Under the pieces are notes generated by a model. That model had not been told where the DNA came from and ran no database searches. It saw nothing but the letters and a program-made list of their open reading frames with translations. Shown here piece after piece: positions 33,640 to 45,110 of a stretch of DNA of 64,000 nucleotides. Origin of the DNA: Argyresthia goedartella (taxonomy: Eukaryota > Arthropoda > Insecta > Lepidoptera > Argyresthiidae); contig OX463813.1 in the NCBI GenBank assembly GCA_949825045.1, positions 7,316,001 through 7,380,000 on the forward strand. The letters are read 5' to 3'. A program made the position numbers and the translations under genes. How positions within the stretch are numbered: position 1 is the first letter of the stretch; the number at the start of each line of letters is the position of its first letter.

Positions 33640-34379
33640 CTAGAACAAAATATGGAGAGGTGAGAAGTCCAGCTAAAGAAGAATCCTTAGGGCCGCTAGT
33701 TAGACGGCGGCATCCATCTCGAGCAAAAGTTATCCAAAGATTAAAAATGGGAAATATTAAAACGACCGAATATAAAACTAATTGAGCGAATGATCATCAA
33801 CAGCGAAATTCCCTGAAATGAGCGAAAAAACACTGCAATACGCGAAAAAATTACTGATTTGTATGACTAAATTGCTGAATGGTCTAGCCACCTCATATTG
33901 GCTAAAATAAAGAGTGTGGGCGAAGTGGTGGGGCAGGGAAGTTGAAGGATAAAGGGGGTGATAAGCGAAGCCAAGCTTTTATTTATAAAATTGGGACTGT
34001 GATGAAAACGGAAAGATTTAAGAATTAAAGTGTAAAGGTTTTAATATTAAAAATATATAATTATGAACGGTATGTAATTATTTTGTCGTAGACGAGGAAG
34101 CTTAATTATCGTTAAAGGTTACAATGAACTTATAAAGTGATATATTTGTTGTGGGAGTTAATTTATTTTAAAAGTTTTAGTTCATTTTTAATAAAAGCTT
34201 GTTTTAAAAAAAAGTTTTTTTTTACTTTATTTTTATTTTAACTTTTTAGTATTTTTAAATCGAGTTTTACTACGACGTAGTTCGTAGCGCGTAGAAGCGT
34301 GTTTCCCTTATGTAGTCCGTAGTACGTTCACATAATATGTGCTGCTTTGAGCACTTAGTTTATGTATTTTATTTATTTA
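33640..34379. other. No gene recognised
   Basis: AT-rich flank of the gypsy element. Confidence 0.5.
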
Positions 34380-34383
34380 TGTA

Positions 34384-34587
34384 TGTGGATAATAGTTTAA
34401 CGTGTTTAAGTTTTTTTTGTCGTTATTAAATAACGTTACTTAGTTTCTTACTAGCAACACTGTTGGAAGGTGACAGATAGACGTCAGAGAGAGACAGATA
34501 AGTGTTAACCACGATGGTTCCTTTGTTAATTAAAATTAAAGTTTTTTTACGAGTTAATCACGACCATTTCAATACGCACATCCCACA
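34384..34587 (+). repeat. 5' LTR of intact gypsy
   Basis: Begins TGTGGATAATAG and ends CATCCCACA. No clear TATA box. Confidence 0.93.
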
Positions 34588-34593
34588 ACTTTT

Positions 34594-34611
34594 TGGGGGC
34601 TCGTCCGGGAT
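34594..34611 (+). promoter_or_regulatory. Primer-binding site, tRNA-Pro type
   Basis: TGGGGGCTCGTCCGGGAT, six bases after the LTR. It matches the tRNA-Pro primer site I know from murine leukaemia virus. Confidence 0.88.
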
Positions 34612-34941
34612 AGCGATACATATTGGAATGTAGTGAATCAAGACGACGGAAGCCGATTTATCAAGACGTGAAATACGACGAAAGGCAAGTCATCTACGGC
34701 GTCAGCACTGCTTTACCGACGCGCATATTCGCATGACGTTCGCACGCGTCCGCCATGATGCCGCTACGCAAGACTGTTTTACCGACTCATGGATAGTGCT
34801 TGCAAAAGAAAAACCGTTATCGTTATAAATGACTAGAGATGCGATTTTAGAAAATCGTTGCGAATATTGTTTTGAATGCGTGCAAGAACTTCAAGAGGAA
34901 CCTTTTGCTGTCCGAAACGACGACATTCTTTGAAGACTAAG

Positions 34942-37900
34942 ATGCCACCTAAGAAGAAAGATGCAAATGAAGAAGAAGAGATTGAAGATGTTGAAGTTCA
35001 CATATCGTTTCGAGACTTGGAGAAGTCGATGAATATTTTTACCGGAGATGACACGTACCCTATAACTGAATTTTTGGAAGAATTTGAAGACGTTGCAGAA
35101 TTAATGAAATGGACAAGTGTCGAAAAGTTAGTTTACGCAAAAAGATTACTGGGAGGTACCGCCAAGTTATTTTTGAGATCCATTGGAAGAGTCAAGGACT
35201 ACACTAATTTAAAGAAGGCTCTCAAAGAAGAATTTGGTCCGAAATTGAATAGCGCCATGATTCATAAGAAATTGACAGCACGAAAAATGAAGAATGATGA
35301 AACATACCAACAGTACTTTTTGGTGATGAAAGAAATAGCTTTACACGGAAAAGTTGAAGACGCAGCACTGATGGAATACGTTATCGATGGAATCAGAGAC
35401 CTGGAGACGAACAAGACAATACTTTACGGCGCTACAGACATCAAAGACTTCAGAAAAAAATTGGATGTCTATAGTGAGTTTAGGAAGAAAGTGCAAACAA
35501 AACCAACTCCTTCGACGTCGCACCACGGTAACCGAAAACCAACTAATCCTGAAATGCCAAAGAAGAGGTGCTTCAACTGTGGTGAAATGGATCATCAATC
35601 GTCTGCATGCTCCAAAGGTATCAAGTGTTTCAAATGTAACGAATTTGGGCACAAATCACCTGACTGCCCCAATAAAACGAAGAAGACGCTGAATATTCTG
35701 AAAGAAGAGAAGGAAGAAGTACCATATAAGAAAGTGAAGATAGAAGGAACAGAAATACTTACACTGTTTGATACCGGAAGTGACGCTAACCTGATGACTA
35801 AGACTGAATTTGGAAAAATAAAAGACGACGTAAAGATGTACAAAGACTCAAAGATTCGCTTGACTGGCATAGCTGGAAAAGAAATATTTACTGATGGAGT
35901 TTTCACTGCCAAAGTTCAGATTGATGATTACTACTCGGATGTAACGTTTCACATTGTAGATGACGACACCATTCCAGTTGACACAATAATTGGAAACCCC
36001 ATCTTGAAGGAATTTGAAGTGAAATTTACTAAAGACGGAATATTTATGGAGAAGATACAACACCTGACGCTACTTATAGAGGAAGACGATAAGACAGAAG
36101 AATACGACGTAGAAAATTCTCAATATACAGCAGAAATAAAAAAGATGATAGACGACTACAAACCTACTGATGAAACAAAGAAGAGTAATGTAGAATTGAG
36201 AATTATACTTACTGACGAAGCACCGATTTACCAAAGTCCAAGACGTTTATCTCCATTGGAAGCAGATGTTCTTAATAAACAGATTGAAGACTGGCTGAAA
36301 ACAGGAATAATCAAACCTAGCAAATCTGATTTTGCGTGTCCGACTGTCTTAGCACATAAGAAAGATGGTAATTACAGAGTTTGTATTGACTACCGCCGCA
36401 TAAACAAGAAGATAATTAAAGAAAGATTCCCGCTGCCACTGATCGAAGACCAAATCGATAAGCTGAAAGAGGCACAGATTTTTACATCACTTGACTTGAA
36501 AAACGGATTTTTACACGTTGATGTCAACAAAGATAGTCAGAAGTACACATCCTTTGTAACGCCAAAAGCTCAATTTGAATTTATAAAGATGCCCTTCGGA
36601 TTGTGTACTGCACCGTCCGTCTTTCAACGATTTATCAATGATATTTTCCACGATTATATCAACGATGGTACCGTTTTAGCCTACCTTGACGATCTGATTA
36701 TACCAGCAAGAACAGAAGAAGAAGCACTGACTAAGTTAAAGGAAATAATGAAAAGAGCTGAAGAATTTGGACTACAATTTAACTGGAAGAAATGTCATTT
36801 CTTTAAAAAAGAGATAGAGTATCTTGGTTACATTGTAAAAGACAATAAAGTTCGTCCATCTAAAGAGAAGATCAAAGCGGTCTCCAATTTCAAGAAGCCC
36901 AACAACATTAAATCCATGCAATCATTCCTTGGATTGACCGGCTACTTTAGAAAGTTTATTCGAAATTACTCGTTGATCGCTAAACCAATGACTGACATGT
37001 TGAAGAAAGACGCTGTTTTTAACTTTGACGAAAGATGTGAAGAAGCTTTTCTGAAATTGAAAGAGATACTTACCAGCTCACCTGTTTTACGGATTTACAA
37101 CCCTGATATGGAAACAGAAGTCCATACTGACGCAAGTGCAGATGGGTATGGAGCTGTTCTACTGCAACGATGCCCGAAAGATAATCAACTGCACCCTGTG
37201 CATTATATGAGCAAGAAGACGACGCCATCCGAAAGAAAATACCACAGCTATTATTTGGAGATATTAGCAATTGTAGAAGCGATAAAAAAGTTTCGTGTTT
37301 ACTTACAAGGAATACACTTCAAAATTATTACAGATTGTTCTGCACTAACGATGACTCTGCAGAAGAAAGATTTACCACCGAGAGTTGCCAGATGGGCGCT
37401 GCTTCTGGAAGAATATGATTATAAAATTGAACACCGCCCAGGATCTAGCATGAAACATGCCGACGCTTTAAGCCGTTACCCTGTTTGGATACTTACTGAG
37501 ACTACGGCACGCCTAAAGAGGGCCCAAGATGGAGATGAGAACATTCAATTAATTAAACGAATATTACTGAAAGAACCCTATCAGAATTACGTTTTACAAA
37601 ATGATATACTTTACAAAGAAAAAAATGGAAATAAAATGATTGTTGTTCCAAAGAAAATGCAGACTGAAATTATTAGAAAGAATCACGAAAGAGGACATTT
37701 TGGAATAGTAAAAACTGAAGAGTTGATCAACAGAGAATATTTTATTGAGAATTTACAGACTAAAATTAAAAAAGTAATAGACAACTGTGTTGAATGCATA
37801 CTTGTGTCACACAAAAGAGGCAAAAAAGAAGGACTGCTAAACCCGATTCCCAAAGGAGATGTACCTTTAGCAACGTATCATATTGATCATTTAGGACCAC

Positions 37901-38733
37901 TTACCTCTACAAATAAAAATTACAAATACATCCTCACTGTTGTGGATGCATTTACCAAATTTACCTGGATTTATCCCGTGAAGACATTGACGACTGAAGA
38001 AACAATAAGCAAACTAGAACTGCAACAACAATCTTTTGGTTCACCAGAAAGGATAATCACAGATCGAAACGCTGCGTTTACGTCCAATGACTTTAAAGAT
38101 TACTGTCAGAATGAGAGTATTACACAATATTTGATTACGACTGGACAACCAAGAGGAAACGGACAGGTCGAGCGTATCCATCAGATCATTATCAGCGTTT
38201 TAAGTAAGCTAAGTGCTGATGACCCCACAAAATGGTATCGCAAAGTATCCAACGTCCAACGCTGTTTAAATGGAACCTACCAAAGAAGCATAGGCATGAC
38301 GCCATTTGAATTGATGTTCGGAGTGAAGATAAAAGACAAAGATGATGAACTTATGAAGATAATAGAAGAAGAAAACATTGAAAGAATGAATGAGAATAGA
38401 CTTGAACTAAGAGAAAAAGCTAAAGAATCTATAAGGAAAATTCAAGAAGAAAACAAAAAGAGTTTTAATAGAAAGAGAAAACAAGCAATATCCTATGAAG
38501 TTGGTCATCTTGTGGCGATCAAAAAGACTCAGTTTTCTCAAGGCAGTAAACTATACCCAAAATATCTAGGACCGTATGAGGTCACGATGAAGAAGCGTAA
38601 TGACAGATACGCTGTACGAAAAATTGGTAATTCAGAAGGCCCTATCAACACAACCAGTTCCGCTGATTTTATGAAGCCATGGGTCTCCTGCTCCACTGAA
38701 GATGAAGATATTTCATCTGGGACAGATGAATAG
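34942..38733 (+). CDS. gag-pol: Gypsy Gag-Pol polyprotein
   Basis: One frame of 1263 codons from MPPKKKDANEEEEIEDV (an upstream Met at 34876 would add 22 residues; the later one precedes the acidic start of Gag). In order: Gag capsid region, two CCHC knuckles (CFNCGEMDHQSSAC and CFKCNEFGHKSPDC), protease with LFDTGSDANLM, RT with YRVCIDYRRINKK, LDLKNGFLHV and YLDDLIIPA (YLDD), RNase H with EVHTDASADGYGAVLLQ and IITDCSALTM, integrase zinc region (HERGHFG ... CVECI), DDE core with IDHLGPL, IITDRNAAF and RGNGQVERIHQ, and a basic C-terminus. Gag and Pol share one frame with no stop or shift, unlike many gypsy elements. No lesion seen. Confidence 0.95.
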   Translation: MPPKKKDANEEEEIEDVEVHISFRDLEKSMNIFTGDDTYPITEFLEEFEDVAELMKWTSVEKLVYAKRLLGGTAKLFLRSIGRVKDYTNLKKALKEEFGPKLNSAMIHKKLTARKMKNDETYQQYFLVMKEIALHGKVEDAALMEYVIDGIRDLETNKTILYGATDIKDFRKKLDVYSEFRKKVQTKPTPSTSHHGNRKPTNPEMPKKRCFNCGEMDHQSSACSKGIKCFKCNEFGHKSPDCPNKTKKTLNILKEEKEEVPYKKVKIEGTEILTLFDTGSDANLMTKTEFGKIKDDVKMYKDSKIRLTGIAGKEIFTDGVFTAKVQIDDYYSDVTFHIVDDDTIPVDTIIGNPILKEFEVKFTKDGIFMEKIQHLTLLIEEDDKTEEYDVENSQYTAEIKKMIDDYKPTDETKKSNVELRIILTDEAPIYQSPRRLSPLEADVLNKQIEDWLKTGIIKPSKSDFACPTVLAHKKDGNYRVCIDYRRINKKIIKERFPLPLIEDQIDKLKEAQIFTSLDLKNGFLHVDVNKDSQKYTSFVTPKAQFEFIKMPFGLCTAPSVFQRFINDIFHDYINDGTVLAYLDDLIIPARTEEEALTKLKEIMKRAEEFGLQFNWKKCHFFKKEIEYLGYIVKDNKVRPSKEKIKAVSNFKKPNNIKSMQSFLGLTGYFRKFIRNYSLIAKPMTDMLKKDAVFNFDERCEEAFLKLKEILTSSPVLRIYNPDMETEVHTDASADGYGAVLLQRCPKDNQLHPVHYMSKKTTPSERKYHSYYLEILAIVEAIKKFRVYLQGIHFKIITDCSALTMTLQKKDLPPRVARWALLLEEYDYKIEHRPGSSMKHADALSRYPVWILTETTARLKRAQDGDENIQLIKRILLKEPYQNYVLQNDILYKEKNGNKMIVVPKKMQTEIIRKNHERGHFGIVKTEELINREYFIENLQTKIKKVIDNCVECILVSHKRGKKEGLLNPIPKGDVPLATYHIDHLGPLTSTNKNYKYILTVVDAFTKFTWIYPVKTLTTEETISKLELQQQSFGSPERIITDRNAAFTSNDFKDYCQNESITQYLITTGQPRGNGQVERIHQIIISVLSKLSADDPTKWYRKVSNVQRCLNGTYQRSIGMTPFELMFGVKIKDKDDELMKIIEEENIERMNENRLELREKAKESIRKIQEENKKSFNRKRKQAISYEVGHLVAIKKTQFSQGSKLYPKYLGPYEVTMKKRNDRYAVRKIGNSEGPINTTSSADFMKPWVSCSTEDEDISSGTDE

Positions 38734-38745
38734 TCAGGACAGCCG

Positions 38746-38949
38746 TGTGGATAATAGTTTAACGTGTTTAAGTTTTTTTTGTCGTTATTAAATAACGTTA
38801 CTTAGTTTCTTACTAGCAACACTGTTGGAAGGTGACAGATAGACGTCAGAGAGAGACAGATAAGTGTTAACCACGATGGTTCCTTTGTTAATTAAAATTA
38901 AAGTTTTTTTACGAGTTAATCACGACCATTTCAATACGCACATCCCACA
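38746..38949 (+). repeat. 3' LTR of intact gypsy
   Basis: Same sequence as 34384-34587 as far as I can read. The polypurine tract just upstream is weak (AGTCAGGACAGCCG). Confidence 0.93.
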
Positions 38950-38953
38950 TGTA

Positions 38954-39158
38954 TGTATTTTTTTTACATATTTGTAGTAAGGTAAAATAATGTTTAAATT
39001 ATTATGTAATCACCAGTTATTTATTTGTAACGTTTCTCATTTTATCCATTTCTTTTAATGCATCAACATTACAAGGTTTCTTCGAAGTCAACTTGGAGCC
39101 GTCAAGTTCTTCGAATTGAAGACCTGCTAAAGACTTAACTCGGCTTCGGGGTCGGACA
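38954..39158. other. Short flank, uncertain ORF
   Basis: The minus strand from about 39132 to 39028 reads AGLQFEELDGSKLTSKKPCN to MRNVTNK then TAA overlapping AATAAA, behind a CTTTAG. It could be a small last exon; support is weak. Confidence 0.25.
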
Positions 39159-40140
39159 TCTAGTATCAAAGTACTCGTCAAGACAAATTGAACTAGCCCA
39201 AACTCGATGGGGTTGCTTCGTTTGGGGTTAATCTGGCTCAACACAGACCTTGCTGTTAATAATTTTGTAATTATTTATTCCAGCTTATTAATTATGATAA
39301 TGACTAAATATTATATTTTGTATTAGTTAAGCATAACCAATTTTTAAAAAGAGATCTAAAAATCATTCTGTGGGAGTTTCTACGCCCTCCTTCTCCCACA
39401 GTGGTCCAATGTAGAGAAGTGGCAAAAAATGACGATTGCTAAGTATATGTAAATATCTACAGTAATAAAGACATTTGGAATTTGGAATTAATTATGGAGT
39501 TCCTATGGGCCACCTTCCAGCTCCATAATCAGACCCTGGTTACCATCTAGTGTCAAAGTAATCGTCAAGACAAATTAAAAGAGCCCAAACTCGATGGGGT
39601 TGCGTCGTTTAATTATGGAGTTCCTATGGGCCACCTTCCAGCTACATCATCAGACCCTGGTTGCCATCTAGTGTCAAAGTACTCGTCAAGACAAATTGAA
39701 CGAGCCCAAACTCGATGAGATTGTGTCGTTTAATGACGGAGTTCCTATGGCCACCTTCCAGCTCCATCATCAGACCCTGGTTACCATCTTGTATCAAAGT
39801 ACTCATCAAGACAAATTAAACGAGCCCAAACTCGATGGGGTTGCGTCGTTTATTTATGAAGTTCCTATGGGCCACCTTCCAAATCCATCATCAGACCCTG
39901 GTTACCATCTAGTGTCAAAGTACTCGTCAAGACAAATTAAACGAGCCCAAACTCGATGGGTTTGCGTCGTTTAATTACGGAGTTCCTATGGGCCACCTTC
40001 CCGCTCCATCATCAGACCCTGCTTACCATCTAGTGTCAAAGTAATCGTCAAGTCAAATTAAACGAGCCCAAACTCGATGAAGTTCCGTCGTTTAATGACG
40101 GAGTTCCTATGGCCACCTTCCAGCTCTATCATCAGATCAG
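39159..40140 (+). repeat. 121-bp satellite, about six units
   Basis: Unit with GAGTTCCTATGGGCCACC, CATCAGACCCTGGTTACC and CGAGCCCAAACTCGATGG. Starts recur near 39498, 39619, 39740, 39860, 39981 and 40101. An extra partial unit at 39159-39222 is separated by a LINE end. I recall this repeat type from Lepidoptera. Confidence 0.88.
39223..39485 (+). mobile_element. LINE 3' end inside satellite
   Basis: 5'-truncated copy of the 3' UTR found at 12219-12480 and 62335-62607 (reads GGGGTTAATCTGGCTCAACA, then GTGGGAGTTTCTACGCCCTC). Its tail is TTTGGAATTTGGAATT. It splits the satellite array. Confidence 0.85.
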
Positions 40141-40179
40141 CTCTATGTCATAATAATATTGCATTGTCATCCGATTTAT

Positions 40180-40320
40180 ACACGGATGCAAAATTTCAGC
40201 TCAATCGGAAACCGGGAAGTAGATCAAATTTAACTTGCAGGATTTGATTACAGACAGACAGACAACGGGACAGGTGAAACTACATAAAAGCTTGTAAATA
40301 AAAAGCTTGTAAATAGCCAA
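40180..40320 (+). repeat. Dispersed repeat with CAATCGGAAACCGGG
   Basis: Contains ATTTCAGCTCAATCGGAAAC and GACAGACAGACAACGGGACA, then two copies of AAAGCTTGTAAATA. I recall it as a common lepidopteran repeat; class unknown. Next to the satellite. Confidence 0.5.
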
Positions 40321-40740
40321 AGCTTTGCACTAATCCAGGGTTCTTTCCTGGCTTAAACGAAATAGCAGTTCGTGTTAACAAGTTGTGGAACAATCGCGTC
40401 CAGTTTTTAACTTAGCCAGATTTGAACGAATGATTTGAGAGAATACTCTTAGCTGAGAAAGAATTATACCACGTAAGGAGTAATATCACATTTATAGTAC
40501 CTAGGATGCGAGGAATTAATTTATTAAGTCTAATTTGTGTTTGTGTAAATTTTCCTTACTACTTGACTGATTTATTTTCTGACATGTCGGAGGACGGCTT
40601 TTCTTTGACATATCGTGGATTAGTGATCTTTATGACACAGGAAGCAAAAAGTTGGCCAAAAGCTGGCAAACAAAATTTTTATTACCACACAACAGATTTT
40701 AATTTCTCACATATTAAGGAACGGCTACTCTTTGACATGT

Positions 40741-41560
40741 TGTGGTTGATTAATGATCTTTATCTACACATGTATCATAAACTCTCTTTACTGCGTCCAA
40801 AAACCGCACGTTACGACCAGCATAATATTGTACTACATGGTAAAAACTCATTTCTTATCTGAATATTGATATATTATCACCATAATGTATTAATTTTCGA
40901 AAAATTGACATTAAAATTTCGAACGCCGTCGACCACCTGCGTGCCGCCCCTATTTTGTCTATGAAGTTGGTACTACTGAACAAGTTAAACAAGTGCTAAG
41001 CAATTATCAATGCCACAATGCCGGTCGAACATGCGGTTCCTGAACATTATGTATCAGTCACATAATAGTAGTTTATGTGACTGCTGCATAATGGAGGGCA
41101 TTAAAACTCGAGAGTTGGCGAGTTTCATACTAATATCACTCGAGAGTTTTAATGCCTAGTTATGTACAGTTACATACACTAGTTTATCTACACACATATC
41201 ATAAGCTCTCTTTGATGTGTTCAGGAACCGCATGTTTGACCGGCATTGTGATTTTGCAATTGTTTAGCTTGTTCTTTAGTACCAACTTCACGCAGACGGG
41301 CGTCGGCGTTCGAAATTTGAATGTCAGTACCAACTTCACAGACAAACTAGGGATGGCACGCGGGTGGGCGTCGGCGTTCGAAATTTGAATGTCATTATAT
41401 GTAGAAAAACTACACATAATGACCATTATGTGTAGTTTTCCAGATACGAAACGAGTTTTTACCAAGTAGTTTAACATAATGCTGATCGTAACGTGCGGTT
41501 TTTGAATGCAGTAAAGAGGGTTTATGATACGTGTGTAGATAAACTAGTATTATGACACAA
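40741..41560. repeat. Cluster of nested MITE fragments and hairpins
   Basis: A unit (TTATCTACACA..ATCATAA, then TCAAAAACCGCACGTTACGA) lies at 40750-40860 (+) and 41465-41560 (-). A second unit (GGAACCGCATGTT..GACCGGCATTGTG, then CCAACTTCA..GACAAACTAGGGG) lies at 40910-41050 (-) and 41215-41400 (+). Exact hairpins at about 41098-41156 (arms GGCATTAAAACTCGAGAGT) and about 41392-41436 (arms CATTATGTGTAGTTTT, one mismatch). No gene. Confidence 0.75.
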
Positions 41561-43097
41561 AGCTTCATGTCTGATAATCATTATCTAGCATCTTGGTTGG
41601 AAGTTGGCCGCTCTCTCTCTCTCACATATCGAAGATCGCCTTATTCTAGAACTATACCCATTAGAAATGGATTCCTCAAATCCTAGAACCTGTAAAAGTG
41701 AAATTATTCAAGATTTTGTCTAATGGAAGCCCATCTATTAAAAATACCCATACAGATGACCGCCATTTTGGATATAGACACAAGTTGCTTGCGGTAGTTT
41801 CCTAAAACCTTAAGAGCACCAAATTTCAAAGACTGGCACAACGTAGACGATTCTTATGGTTTTCCCCTCTGCTATCTGGCACACTCTTTCAAAAGACAAG
41901 GGATGGTATCGCATTTCACGTTTTCCATTGTGAAACAAAATATTTTATATATTGTATCTGAAGAATTCCCTGGGGAGTCCATTAGGGTTCCCTGGATTTA
42001 AGCCCGCCAAATCTACTTAGATTACATCACAGAACACATAATGATATTGTGGAAATGCGGAGGAAACATGAACGAGGAAATGTGTTGGTGGTTGCACCAG
42101 CTGTTGTTGGAGGCTAAGGGAAACAAGAAAGGCTACTAAGCGCGATTTGAATGGTAAACACAAGTTTACACGACACAGACAAAGAAACCTTATGTAGCGC
42201 CAGAAGCAATGAATATGCCTATAATATAAATGTTTGTTTTTATATAAGTATAAGTTATTAATAAGCAATGTACACCAACCATATAAGACTTTTAATGATA
42301 CAGGTCTGTATATAATCATAACCATCTACGTGTACAGTTTTGGTATAGGGTAGGCAAATTAGGACAGGTTTACAATTGTAATGATGATGCTGGTTTTTCC
42401 GATATTTCCTGGTGTTTCGTAATATTATTATCATCATCTTAATCATCATGTCAGAGAGGGAACTCACTGTTGATTATAGGCAATATAGGTTATTGCAATT
42501 CCTTAAGAGTCCGAGCAACTGTTTGCATTTAAAAAGGTTTGCTATATGATGACCAAAATGGAAATAAAAAAACGGTCAAGTGCGAGTCAAACTCGCGCAC
42601 GAAGGGTTCCGTACCACCGTAGGATGGTAGGGATGGATGGTGTGGAGTAAATAGTTTGGATTTTACATAGCAAAATGTTGTTTACAAAGTTATTGGCGGC
42701 TACTTTCACACTCTATGTACGTAACCAGGTGCATTCATAAGTTTTATATAATATAAGAGACACCGTGTGGGATCTCCGATTACTATCCCTGTTCAGCAGG
42801 CATTTTTCAACACAACAAAATGCATATGGCCTTATGTTACCCTTCTCACTCTCGCTCGTAGACGGACTTAACTACCATGTCTCTCTCGCACGCGCGGGCA
42901 ACGCGGCTTTATAATATCCAACATTGGTCATAGTATACAAGACGCCATTTTAATTTATCATATGTTTTCATTTCGTTAATGGTGACTGGGTTTTATTTTT
43001 ATTTAACTATTTGCCTTTATACAATTATAAGGTGTAAGTGAGAGGAAATAACTTATTATTATGGAAATGTATACAGGTAGGAAAGTTTGGAAGGTAG
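41561..43097. other. Non-coding; dispersed repeat head at 42.57 kb
   Basis: No gene. AACGGTCAAGTGCGAGTC ... CGCGCACGAAGGGTTCCG at 42569-42612 is a dispersed repeat I recall from Lepidoptera. Its other end type (GGACCCTAAAAAAC) is at 45018-45030. Confidence 0.5.
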
Positions 43098-43365
43098 TGA
43101 AAGTATCTATAACTGTCCCTCTGCGGTAAAAGTACCTATAACTGTCCCTCTGCGGTGAAAGTACCTATAACTGTCCCTCTGCGGTGAAAGTACCTATAAC
43201 TGTCCCTCTGCGGTGAAAGTACCTATAACTGTCCCTCTGCGGTGAAAGTACCTATAACTGTCCCTCTGCGGTGAAAGTACCTATAACTGTCCCTCTGCGG
43301 TGAAAGTACCTATAACTGTCCCTCTGCGGTGAAAGTACCTATAACTGTCCCTCTGCGGTGAAAGA
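43098..43365. repeat. 29-bp minisatellite, 9 units
   Basis: Unit GAAAGTACCTATAACTGTCC CTCTGCGGT. ACTGTCCCTC recurs every 29 bp from 43112 to 43344. Confidence 0.95.
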
Positions 43366-44129
43366 CAGCAACAGGTGGTTTTCAAAGTCAAAGTGTTTTC
43401 GGCTCAGAACAAGTTTATTTGAAAGAAACCTGAATGTTTGGAGTGACACCAATTACCTAGATCACATAATTATCTAAATAGGTCTCATCTATACCTACCG
43501 CATTTATTCAAGTCACCTCGCCGATTTTAATTTTACTTATTTCCATTTGATCATTATTCAAAAAACCTTTTTAAATGCAAACAGTTGCTCGCTCGCTTAG
43601 GGAATTTAGATAATTTGACCTATATTGCCTGCACTCAAGAGTAGGTTCACTGACAGGCTGATGGTGTGATGATGATGATGTGGCGAAATACCAGGAATTA
43701 TCGGAAAAACCGTTGCTAGCATCGTGATTAAAATTGTTAATTTGGCATAATTTGCCTGCCCTATACCGAAATCCTGTGCAGGCCACTCATCCTTAGCATC
43801 TTCATCATAAAAGCGGTTGCCAGATTAAAATTAAATCAAAACATGCGAGATTTCCCTCATTTTTATCGAAATATTTGGTAAAATAAAAACGGGATTTCTT
43901 ATTTGACAGTAGTAACTCATGATTTAATCTAAGGAATTCGTGTTTAACCCTGTTATAATGTTGGTGCAGAATAATTCTTAGAAATCCCTAGAATTTCTAC
44001 TCGAGTTTACGTATTTCAGATAGTAAATGATTAACTCGCCGTCCGTCCAGCTGTCCCAAAGTGATGTTGCTCTGTTAGTCCTCTCTCTATGCATCGACTT
44101 TCAGTCTTATTTAACATTGAACTGCGATT
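43366..44129. other. No gene recognised
   Basis: Non-coding. Nothing recognised. Confidence 0.5.
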
Positions 44130-44396
44130 CCTCTAACAGTAAGTTCGAGGTGAACTACCCGCCCGGCCCGGCCTGACCTCTCAACAACCGAGGGTTCCTC
44201 TAACAGTAAGCTCAAGGTGAACTACCCGCCCGGCCCGTCCTGACCTCTCAACAACCGAGGGTTCCTCTAACAGTAAGCTCAAGGTGAACTACCCGCCCGG
44301 CCCGGCCTGACCTCTCAACAACCGAGGGTTCCTCTAACAGTAAGCTCGAGGTGAACTACCAGCCCAGCCCGGCCTGACCTCTCAACAACCGAGGGT
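44130..44396. repeat. 67-bp tandem repeat, 4 units
   Basis: CCTCTAACAGTAAG recurs at 44130, 44197, 44264 and 44331. Each unit carries ACTACCCGCCCGGCCC and CTCTCAACAACCGAGGG. GC-rich compared with its surroundings. Confidence 0.93.
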
Positions 44397-45102
44397 ATAA
44401 AATTGGTATAAATGGTATGGTAATAAAATTTAAAACCTACAACGGAAAAGTGGCGATAACTAACGCCAGTGCACTTGACATGGCACACGATATTGTTTGA
44501 AATACTTATTATTTTATTTTCTGATTTTCCCCCCAATTATGCCCCCCTCCCTTATTTCCTGGAATCTTCCAAAGAAGACATTTTCCCGCTATAGGTGTTG
44601 ACCTTCGCATAAGGTCCAAAATCACGATGTCTCATAACCAGGTCCAGGTGTCCAGCGGTCAAACCATACATTTTTCAATCATTTTCCTGTTATAAAGAAA
44701 TTTAATAAAGAACCATGTTGCTTTTTTCAAAATTTTAGGATCAATAGTTTCGGAGATAAGGTCTTTCTTGTCTTTTTTCTTAAATAAATTTTTGACTAAG
44801 TTTTTCTAAATTATAATAAATAATAATAATACACGAATCAGTTGATTTTTTATTTACTTAATTGCCTCCAGAAAGTGCCCAAAATTTAAAATGAATAAGT
44901 TTACATAACACGACCATGTTTGGGTCACGTGTACATAAGGGTGCCAAATGTCAATGTAATTGGTCCGGAAATGGGTCGTCGATATACTTTTACACACGCA
45001 AGGAAGGCACTCGAGGGACCCTAAAAAACAAGACGTAGTACTTGTAAATAGACTTTTTTTTATAAAATGATCATTTCATGAAATACCTAGTCGGCCAGAT
45101 CG
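44397..45102. other. No gene recognised
   Basis: Non-coding; 44930-45030 resembles the tail of the dispersed repeat at 42.57 kb. Confidence 0.45.
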
Positions 45103-45110
45103 TCTAATGG

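Larger units (their letters stand above)
34384..38949 (+). mobile_element. Intact Ty3/gypsy retrotransposon
   Basis: LTRs of 204 bp at 34384-34587 and 38746-38949 that I read as identical. 4-bp target duplication TGTA at 34380-34383 and 38950-38953. A tRNA-Pro-type primer site and one uninterrupted Gag-Pol frame. No lesion seen, so this is the best candidate in the window for a currently mobile element. Confidence 0.95.

Noticed and set aside
39028..39132. Possible small last exon on the minus strand (ends NVTNK, AATAAA)
   Set aside because: No pyrimidine-rich acceptor, abuts the satellite, no recognisable protein; kept only as a weak note.
43098..43365. CRISPR-like array
   Set aside because: The 29-bp units are contiguous with no unique spacers; it is a minisatellite in a eukaryotic genome.
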